Source: Oligoflexales bacterium (GTDB lineage Bacteria > Myxococcota_A > UBA9042 > DTJE01). From it: 42,985 nt of DNA. The notes beneath the pieces were generated by a model, which was given only the letters and a program-made list of their open reading frames with translations, did not search any database and was not told where the DNA came from. Of the stretch, positions 8,612 to 14,563 are shown in pieces. The stretch spans positions 1 through 42,985 of the forward strand of contig DUVQ01000084.1 in NCBI GenBank assembly GCA_012840965.1, in the 5' to 3' direction. Made by a program: the position numbers and the translations under genes. The first letter of the stretch is position 1. Each line of letters opens with the position of its first letter.

Positions 8612-9542
8612 TATTGAACACTTTGCAGAAATTCTAGTTGATGGCGGCGTGGTGGCCTTTCCCACCGAGACTGTCTATGGCCTTGGTGCTAATGCCAAAA
8701 ACGATGCGGCTGTGGCAAGGATTTTTGAAATCAAGGCACGGCCAAGATTTGACCCCTTAATCGTCCACGTCAGCAGTCTGGATATGGTCAACCAAGTCGC
8801 AGCATCCATCCAGCCAATCCAGCGCAAGCTGATGGAGGCCTTTTGGCCAGGCCCGCTTACAATAATTTTTCCAAAATTATCTGTGATTTCCGACCTGGTA
8901 ACTGCTGGCCTGCCAACAGTTGCGGTCAGAATGCCAAATCATCCTGTGGCCTTGGAACTAATTCGCACGGCAGGCATACCAGTTGCGGCGCCCTCAGCCA
9001 ATCCATTTGGTCGTACAAGCCCAACCACTGCTGCCCACGTGGCGGAATATCTTGGTGACAAGGTCGATGGGATTTTGGATGGAGGTCCATGTGCCGTAGG
9101 CCTGGAATCCACGATTTTGTCGCTGATAGACGGCAAGCCAACAATCCTACGAACAGGCGGCCTTGCTATCGAGGACATCCAGGCGGTAATCGGGCCAGTT
9201 CACATCGCGCCTCCAAACGACGACCTGCCCCAAGCCCCTGGCAGACTTCAACGTCACTACGCGCCTGCGACACCAATGGTCCTGGACCCTAAGAGGGCGA
9301 TTAAACCAGATTCAACGACCGGACTTTTGACATTTACCGGACGCCCAGATGAAGCGGCCTTCAAGGCAGTAGAGGTATTGTCTCGTAGCGGCGACCTGAA
9401 AGAGGCCGCAAGCAGGCTGTTTGCAGCCATCAGGCGCCTAGACGCAATGGGCCTAAGCCTGATCGTGGCAGAACCAGTTCCAGATGAAGGCCTAGGTCGA
9501 GCAATCAATGATCGGCTGCAAAGGGCCTGCAAACGGGGTTGA
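8604..9542 (+). CDS. sua5: threonylcarbamoyl-AMP synthase (Sua5/YciO/YrdC family)
   Basis: Makes threonylcarbamoyl-AMP from threonine, bicarbonate and ATP for the t6A37 modification of tRNAs that read ANN codons. Residues about 1-200 are the YrdC domain: PTETVYGLGANA, KARPRFDPLIVH (the KxR...HPL-type nucleotide pocket), PSANPFGRTSPTTAAHV and VGLESTI. The C-terminal region (about 215-312), starting PQAPGRLQRHYAP, is the Sua5 domain, so this is the long form rather than TsaC. The ATG at 8604 overlaps the lgt end by 8 bp, indicating translational coupling. A G-rich array and repeat copy A begin directly after the stop. Confidence 0.93.
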   Translation: MNNIEHFAEILVDGGVVAFPTETVYGLGANAKNDAAVARIFEIKARPRFDPLIVHVSSLDMVNQVAASIQPIQRKLMEAFWPGPLTIIFPKLSVISDLVTAGLPTVAVRMPNHPVALELIRTAGIPVAAPSANPFGRTSPTTAAHVAEYLGDKVDGILDGGPCAVGLESTILSLIDGKPTILRTGGLAIEDIQAVIGPVHIAPPNDDLPQAPGRLQRHYAPATPMVLDPKRAIKPDSTTGLLTFTGRPDEAAFKAVEVLSRSGDLKEAASRLFAAIRRLDAMGLSLIVAEPVPDEGLGRAINDRLQRACKRG

Positions 9543-9543
9543 T

Positions 9544-9582
9544 GGGGGTGGGGACAGGAGGCAGGGACAGGGGCGGGGTAGG
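9544..9582 (+). repeat. G-rich low-complexity array next to repeat copy A
   Basis: A run of GGGACAGG/GGCAGG-type units starting 2 nt after the Sua5 stop. It has several closely spaced runs of three or more G, so a G-quadruplex is conceivable. It is one of seven such arrays in the window, all G-rich on the plus strand. Confidence 0.75.
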
Positions 9583-9593
9583 AAGATGCTGAC

Positions 9594-9690
9594 CTGCAGG
9601 ATTTGGAGCTAAAGGACGTCGAGAGGGCACCCTGCAACATGGTCCGGGGGCAATCCTGGAGGGCGCTATCGGGAGTTGCCGGGACCCGAC
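9594..9690 (+). repeat. dispersed 97-bp repeat, copy A
   Basis: The core begins with GCAGGATTTGGAGC and ends with GGGACCCGAC. Copies B (40881-40962) and C (42844-42940) match it almost base for base over 82 and 97 bp. Inside the core, 9641-9686 can fold into a hairpin: GGTCC...GGACC, then GGCAA...TTGCC, then TCC...GGA. I see no open reading frame with a start signal in it. All three copies follow the stop codon of a plus-strand gene. Confidence 0.85.
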
Positions 9691-9843
9691 GGTCTTATTG
9701 GCGACTTGAAGGACGCGAAGCGGCCCGGCCGGGCATAAACACCGCCGCCATTCATGGCGGCTAACGCCCGGACGATGTCGCCAATGAGACCAGTCGGGTG
9801 GCAACGGGAGATTTTGGGCCCGGAAGGATGCCCACGGACATGT
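9637..9843. repeat. nested long imperfect palindrome containing copy A
   Basis: Three nested inverted-repeat layers are visible: 9637-9651 with 9830-9843, 9675-9705 with 9777-9805 (about 25 of 31 positions pair), and 9729-9734 with 9766-9771. The centre is a perfect 8-bp stem, GCCGCCAT (9744-9751) with ATGGCGGC (9754-9761). The right arm looks like a diverged inverted copy of the repeat core, giving a doublet resembling REPIN-type elements. It fills most of the 415-bp gap between convergent genes (9543-9957); the rest (9844-9912) is AT-rich with nothing I recognise. Confidence 0.7.
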
Positions 9844-9912
9844 TTTACAACTGTAACGAAGAGATAAAACGCCAAAAAGAACTTACAATCAAAAGCCAGA
9901 ACATACAAATTG

Positions 9913-9950
9913 GCAGGATCTGCAACAGGAACAGGAGGCAGGGACAGGGA
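9913..9950 (+). repeat. seed motif plus G-rich array
   Basis: GCAGGATCTGCAAC, a variant of the seed that opens the 97-bp repeat, runs directly into an AACAGGAGGCAGGGACAGGGA array. It lies 8 bp from the stop of the convergent minus-strand gene, closing the repeat-rich block. Confidence 0.65.
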
Positions 9951-9957
9951 TTTTTGC

Positions 9958-11538
9958 CTAGGGTACAGCCGTCCTCACCAAACGGAAGCCCAAGTTATTG
10001 GAATTCGAGCTAGGAGAAATGGCGGAGCGGCTGGCCGACCGCACAAGGCTAGCAGGACTGTTAAAAGCACCGCCACGATAACAACGTTTAGTGAGCATGT
10101 CATCCGGGTCTGGTCCTAAGGGATCTGTGACGCCGTTCTGATTCCGGTGGTAATAGCTACTATGGAACAAGTCCCACACCCATTCAAAAACGTTACCGTT
10201 CATATCATACAAACCCCACGGATTCGGCAGCAATCGACCTACTAGCTTGGGGCCTTCTGAGTTGTAGTCGTACCAAGCTATCTGTGGTAGGAGTGTTCCT
10301 AATGGATCCTCCTGATTACACAACATTTCCCCATTGTCTCCATAGTAGCTACCTATCCAATAGGCAGTCTTGGTTCCGGCTCTGGCGGCATATTCCCATT
10401 CTGCCTCTGTCGGTAAACGATAACCGTTACAGTCAAGACCCTTAAACACCACTGTGCACTTCTGCGCCCCGGCACCCAAAGTACCTTCACAATCCGTTAT
10501 TTCGTAACACTCATCGTAACCTTCGTCCAAAGAAAGCAGGTTCGCATAATGAAGCACATCAAACCAATTGATATTTGTCACAGGACAGTCATCGCATCCA
10601 TCAGCAGCAGACGGATGTTGATTATTGGCAATCAAAGCGGCCCACTCTTTCTGAGTAACTTCAGTCTGTTTCATATGAAATGGACGCGAAATCGTGACTG
10701 GGTGGACTGGCTTCTCACCACTTCCACTCACGGGACATGTATCTTCTTCGGGAGCTCCCATTTCAAAGGTACCTGATGGGATCAAGCACCAGTCGTTAAA
10801 GCAGGAACGTGGCACTACAGAGTCATCGACCTTTGTGCAGCGATTGTCATGGCGATAGTAGCCTTCATCACATAAACAAAAGGCTTTATTGTCGCTGGTA
10901 ACGACGCAGGAACCATTACTGCCGCAGTCAACATCCGTACAAGGAGATTGACCACCACCACCACCTTCAACTTTCACACACTGTGCGCCATTGGACTGAT
11001 AGCCAGGGCGGCAAAGGCAGACAGGGGTGTTGTCATAAGCGATTGTGCAGACACCATCGCCGGCGCATTCGACATCCTTACAAGGGTTCCCGCCGGTCGG
11101 AGCTTCCTTGCAGACGCCACCTTGCAAAACAAATCCATCGTCACAGATGCAGAAGGGGCCATCGTTGCCTAGTCCACAACGACCATGCTCACCACAGTCG
11201 AAATTATCGCAGGGATTTGGCACGGCAACACATTTCTGGCCATCACGCTGGTAGCCCTCGTTACAAACACAGACGGGCTCATAAGAGGGAGTCAGCATGC
11301 AAACACCATGGCCGCTGCAGGTGACATCTTTGCAAGGGTTGTCCGCCGAGAATTCGGCGCACACACCGTCTTGCAAAACAAAACCAAAATCGCAGATGCA
11401 GATTGGGCCTTCAGCGCCAACTGCACACCTACCGTGACTACCACAGTCAACACCAACGCAGTAGTTCTCGAATTCGTCGCCACTATCACCACAGGCGATG
11501 AACAGCAGTGCGACTAGGGGCAAAGCTTTCTTGAACAT
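9958..11538 (-). CDS. lipoprotein with five EGF-like modules and an FGE-sulfatase (SUMF1-type) domain
   Basis: A 526-residue putative surface lipoprotein. The signal sequence ends in the lipobox FIAC (Cys16). Five EGF-like modules of six cysteines follow (about 27-60, 69-103, 110-143, 153-187, 200-234), each with the G-x-C-x-C-x-x-G-F/Y pattern. Residues about 253-523 are an FGE-sulfatase domain: IPSGTFEMGA, EVTQKEWAA, YRLPTEAEWEYAARAG, NPWGLYDMNGNVFEWVWD, YRGGAFN and NNLGFRLV. The two active-site cysteines of true formylglycine-generating enzymes, expected between the RGG and GFR motifs, are absent, so it is unlikely to make formylglycine; binding or another oxidase-like role is possible. 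The ATG at 11538 has GGAGGTG closely upstream. Apparently a single-gene unit. Confidence 0.88.
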   Translation of the reverse strand: MFKKALPLVALLFIACGDSGDEFENYCVGVDCGSHGRCAVGAEGPICICDFGFVLQDGVCAEFSADNPCKDVTCSGHGVCMLTPSYEPVCVCNEGYQRDGQKCVAVPNPCDNFDCGEHGRCGLGNDGPFCICDDGFVLQGGVCKEAPTGGNPCKDVECAGDGVCTIAYDNTPVCLCRPGYQSNGAQCVKVEGGGGGQSPCTDVDCGSNGSCVVTSDNKAFCLCDEGYYRHDNRCTKVDDSVVPRSCFNDWCLIPSGTFEMGAPEEDTCPVSGSGEKPVHPVTISRPFHMKQTEVTQKEWAALIANNQHPSAADGCDDCPVTNINWFDVLHYANLLSLDEGYDECYEITDCEGTLGAGAQKCTVVFKGLDCNGYRLPTEAEWEYAARAGTKTAYWIGSYYGDNGEMLCNQEDPLGTLLPQIAWYDYNSEGPKLVGRLLPNPWGLYDMNGNVFEWVWDLFHSSYYHRNQNGVTDPLGPDPDDMLTKRCYRGGAFNSPASLVRSASRSAISPSSNSNNLGFRLVRTAVP

Positions 11539-11669
11539 GAAACACCTCCAAACAATATTGGCATTCGGCCCAAAAACCACCGAGTCTCAAACTAAGAACC
11601 AAGGAATCCGAAAGGTAGAGTTAGCACTACCTCGAATTTGGGTCAACAGAAATTACCTCTTAGAAATCT

Positions 11670-11744
11670 GGGTTGGGGGGTGGGGCTGGGAGCAGGGACA
11701 GGGCAGGAACAGGATCTGTAGCAGGGTCAGGAGCAGGGACGGGA
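11670..11744 (+). repeat. G-rich array with a seed motif
   Basis: A plus-strand G-rich array of GGGACAGG, GGAACAGG and GGGACGGG units with ACAGGATCTGTAGC (11709-11722) in the middle. It occupies the 3' side of the thioredoxin gene, upstream of the EGF lipoprotein gene, in a 225-bp gap (11539-11763). No full 97-bp core follows it here. Confidence 0.7.
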
Positions 11745-11763
11745 AGCTAAGATGCGGAATTTG

Positions 11764-12129
11764 TTACTGGACCTCAGGCTCCTTGGCTGCTAGGCCGGCT
11801 AGGGCGTTGTCAAACATTTTTCTAAAGACCTCTTTTGGTACCACTCCGATTTGATAGTCAAGCACCTTGGTGCCTTGGAACAGCACTAGGGTGGGGATGG
11901 ATTGGATGCCAAGGGCGCCTGCTACGCCAGGATTGTCGTCAGTGTTCATCTTCGCAAACTTGATTCTACCTGAGTACTCGCCAGCCAACTCCTCCACTAC
12001 TGGGGCGACCATTCTGCAGGGACCACACCAAGGTGCCCAAAAGTCCACGAAAACTGGAAGGGATGATTCAAGCACATCAGTCTCAAAGGAATCATCTGTA
12101 ACAACGTGTACCAAGGAATTTTCCGCCAT
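11764..12129 (-). CDS. trxA: thioredoxin
   Basis: A cytoplasmic disulfide reductase of 121 residues with the classic active site FWAPWCGPCRM and the cis-Pro segment SIPTLVLFQG. There is no signal sequence, so it acts in the cytoplasm. It is slightly longer than the usual ~108 because of a C-terminal tail ending KEPEVQ. The ATG at 12129 has GGAG 6 nt upstream; a TTG at 12141 would use the ribosome site as coding sequence. It appears to be transcribed alone. Confidence 0.95.
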   Translation of the reverse strand: MAENSLVHVVTDDSFETDVLESSLPVFVDFWAPWCGPCRMVAPVVEELAGEYSGRIKFAKMNTDDNPGVAGALGIQSIPTLVLFQGTKVLDYQIGVVPKEVFRKMFDNALAGLAAKEPEVQ

Positions 12130-12191
12130 TTGTTTCTCCAATAATTTAAGACCTTACAACACTTCAAACCCTGGCTTAAAACGCCAGTGAA

Positions 12192-12235
12192 CTAGGCCTG
12201 GCTTACTCACTGACAGGATCTGTCCAGGAGCCTAG
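12192..12235 (-). terminator. hairpin, possible terminator of the small minus-strand ORF
   Basis: CTAGGCCTGG (12192-12201) pairs with CCAGGAGCCTAG (12224-12235) with a 2-nt bulge, and GACAG...CTGTC can extend the stem inward. On the minus strand it lies 27 nt beyond the stop of the ORF at 12263, and a short T run (GTTTTAAG) follows about 10 nt later. It could instead be an operator or leader element of trxA, whose start is 63 bp further on. Confidence 0.35.
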
Positions 12236-12262
12236 GCCGATAAGATGGAAACTAGGACTTAA

Positions 12263-12454
12263 TTAGTCAAGGTCTAGCCACTTGGGAGCAACATCTGACA
12301 AGTGAATTTGAACATCTAACACGAATGACGGAGAACACTGGGGAGCCGCAAAATCCAGTGCTTCCTCAGCAGCCGACTGTCGATTGAAGCGTGATTTTAG
12401 GATTAAAGTGGTGATTTTAGAGTAAATCTGGTAGTAACCATTTCCAACCGTCAA
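12263..12454 (-). CDS. possible small protein, unknown
   Basis: An open frame of 63 codons from a TTG at 12454 (open back to about 12490, with an alternative CTG start) to a TAA at 12263. The translation looks protein-like (AAEEALDFAAPQCSPSF, SDVAPKWLDLD), but there is no clear ribosome site and no family I recognise. It sits in the 367-bp divergent gap between trxA and the exonuclease gene (12130-12496) and would overlap that gene's promoter region. A hairpin lies just downstream. It could be a decayed gene piece or chance. Confidence 0.25.
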   Translation of the reverse strand: MTVGNGYYQIYSKITTLILKSRFNRQSAAEEALDFAAPQCSPSFVLDVQIHLSDVAPKWLDLD

Positions 12455-12496
12455 GGTGGCGGGATTGTATTTAGACTTGGGCAGAAGCTTTTAACC

Positions 12497-14536
12497 ATGA
12501 GTGGATACCAAAAAGGCCAGGTTTTAATTGCGCAGGTCTCACAGGGATTGGCACTTGGGGTTTTGGTTGAAGCTACTGGTAACCGCCTGAAGGTGATTTC
12601 TGAAAGCGGCAACGTGGAGACTTGGACCAAAGACAGGATCGTCTTTGAGACCCCAATGTCGCTGCGAACTGCCGAGGTCAGTCAAACGGCTTTTGCTGTC
12701 AACGAATTGCGCGAAAGACTGCAAAAACAGGCACTTGATATCGACTTGGAATCCCTGTGGGAGCTTTTGGCAGAACAATCCTCAAGCTACCCCGTAAGCG
12801 AAATTGCCGAGCTTGCCTTTGGGTTTGATGACCCAGAAAGCGTTGCGGCCCTTCAACTAAAAATCGCACTAGAACCCATGTGGTTTAAGGCTCAAAGCAA
12901 CAAAGAGCTTACCCCTAGGCCAGCATCATATATCCAGGCGGAAAAACAGCGAATTTTCAGAGAAAACCAGGAGGCTGAGCGCTTGGAAAGGGTGACGCAA
13001 GCGATCAAAGTGGCAAGGGAAACTAAAAACCTTGATTTAACAGATGCGGACACCCGTCTTGGAGTTAACTGGTTAAGAACCTTGGCAATTGAAGGGGCTG
13101 AAAACCGAGATGGAGCAAGGGCAGTCGAGCTTTTATCCCGAATCAAAGGCCAAGCTACTTCTGATGGCCCTTTTGATGCCTTTGAACTGTTAGTAGAACT
13201 TGGGGTCTTTGCTGACGATGAAATATTAAGCGTGCATCGCTTTGGTTTTGCAAAGGATTTTCCTGATGACGTCCAAAATGAGGCGATAGAGTTAGCAAAC
13301 ACACCAATATCCCAAAAAGAATTGATTAATCGCACCGAGCTTGGCGCTTCTGGCGTTGGACCGCTTGCAATTGACGATCCTTGGACTACTGACGTAGACG
13401 ATGCACTGTGGGTCGAGGACCTGCCAGATGGACGATGGCAGGTGCACATTTTGATAACTGATGTTTTTGCAAGGATTCCACCCGATTCGTTGGTTGCACG
13501 CGAGGGAATGACTAGGGCAGCATCCCTGTATCTGCCAGACCGAACGATCCCAATGCTGCCACCGATCCTGTCGAAGGGTGCTTTGGCTTTCACGACCGGA
13601 GTGCAACATCCTGCCCTGGATTTTATCTGCACAATTGACTCGTTTGGATTGGTGTCACACTTCGAAATAAAACCTGTGTTTACAAAGCTTGGATGCAGGA
13701 TTACCTATGAAGAAGCCGATGCCCAGATCCAAAACCAAGTTGACTCACATCCAGCGTCAAAAACGCTGCATACTTTGAATTTCCTGGCTCAAGCGCTTGC
13801 TACAAGGCGAGTACAAGATGGTGCCGTCATAATCGAAAAGGATGAGCACTTGGTAAGAGTGATTGACGGAAAACCTCAGCTACACAGGATTGAGCATGAT
13901 TCAGCTGCTAGGCGCCTTGTTTCTGAGTTCATGATTTTGGCCTGTACTTTGGCTGGAAGATTCGCTAAAGAGCATGACATTCCGGTGGTTTATCGAAGGC
14001 AACCCCCACCTGACGACAAAACAGCGCTTGGCGAGTGGGACCCGACTAGCAAGGCCTCGACCCTGAAACTGCTGCGCTCAATGCGAAAGGCGGAGCTAAC
14101 CACCCAGCCAGATTTCCACTGGGCCATGGGGGTAGTGGGCTACACTCAAGTCACCGCACCCCTTAGACGATTCCAGGACTATGTGGTTCACGGCCAGTTA
14201 AAAGGCTTTATTAATGATGGGGTAGCCCCTTTAAACACGCAGGAACTATTGAAATTATTTGGAGATCTGGAAGCCCGTGGTGAGGCTTTAAGCGCGACCG
14301 AGCGTGAAGCGAGACGATACTGGCTGCTTAAATATCTGAAACAGTACGAGGGGCAGGAAGTTTCGGGAGAAGTCGTTTCAACACAAGGTTCCAGGGCAAT
14401 GGTTCAACTGGATGAAACTGGATTAAATCTAACAGTTACTGGGTTTGGACACGTGGATTTAGGTACTAAAGTTCAAGTGGTGGTACGTTCAGTTGACCCG
14501 CGGCGAGACAGGGTGTTTTTGGCTCCCACATCCTAA
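12497..14536 (+). CDS. RNase II/RNase R-family 3'-5' exoribonuclease
   Basis: A 679-residue hydrolytic exoribonuclease for mRNA or rRNA decay. After an N-terminal RNA-binding region (1-280, with a beta-barrel-like start KGQVLIAQVSQGLALGVL), the RNB catalytic domain begins near 285. It carries the signature AIDDPWTTDVDDAL, whose acidic residues bind the two metals, then EGMTRAASLYLPDRTIPMLP and, later, YTQVTAPLRRFQDYVVHGQL. The C-terminus (about 610-679) is an S1-like barrel. The architecture resembles the shorter RNase II-like proteins rather than full RNase R, since the CSD pair is not obvious. Its ribosome site is weak. The next gene starts 27 bp downstream. Confidence 0.9.
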   Translation: MSGYQKGQVLIAQVSQGLALGVLVEATGNRLKVISESGNVETWTKDRIVFETPMSLRTAEVSQTAFAVNELRERLQKQALDIDLESLWELLAEQSSSYPVSEIAELAFGFDDPESVAALQLKIALEPMWFKAQSNKELTPRPASYIQAEKQRIFRENQEAERLERVTQAIKVARETKNLDLTDADTRLGVNWLRTLAIEGAENRDGARAVELLSRIKGQATSDGPFDAFELLVELGVFADDEILSVHRFGFAKDFPDDVQNEAIELANTPISQKELINRTELGASGVGPLAIDDPWTTDVDDALWVEDLPDGRWQVHILITDVFARIPPDSLVAREGMTRAASLYLPDRTIPMLPPILSKGALAFTTGVQHPALDFICTIDSFGLVSHFEIKPVFTKLGCRITYEEADAQIQNQVDSHPASKTLHTLNFLAQALATRRVQDGAVIIEKDEHLVRVIDGKPQLHRIEHDSAARRLVSEFMILACTLAGRFAKEHDIPVVYRRQPPPDDKTALGEWDPTSKASTLKLLRSMRKAELTTQPDFHWAMGVVGYTQVTAPLRRFQDYVVHGQLKGFINDGVAPLNTQELLKLFGDLEARGEALSATEREARRYWLLKYLKQYEGQEVSGEVVSTQGSRAMVQLDETGLNLTVTGFGHVDLGTKVQVVVRSVDPRRDRVFLAPTS

Positions 14537-14563
14537 ACTCCTTTGAATGCAAGGCTTTATTAG

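Noticed and set aside
9666-9908. 80-codon minus-strand frame across the palindrome of copy A
   Set aside because: It has no ribosome site, and its sequence is dictated by the inverted repeat; copies B and C do not preserve the frame.
9544-11744. G-rich arrays considered as a CRISPR or minisatellite with spacers
   Set aside because: The units are 6-9 bp, irregular and contiguous, with no unique spacers and no cas genes.
12892-13632. 246-codon minus-strand frame inside the exoribonuclease gene
   Set aside because: A shadow of the RNB domain codons; no start signal and no motif.
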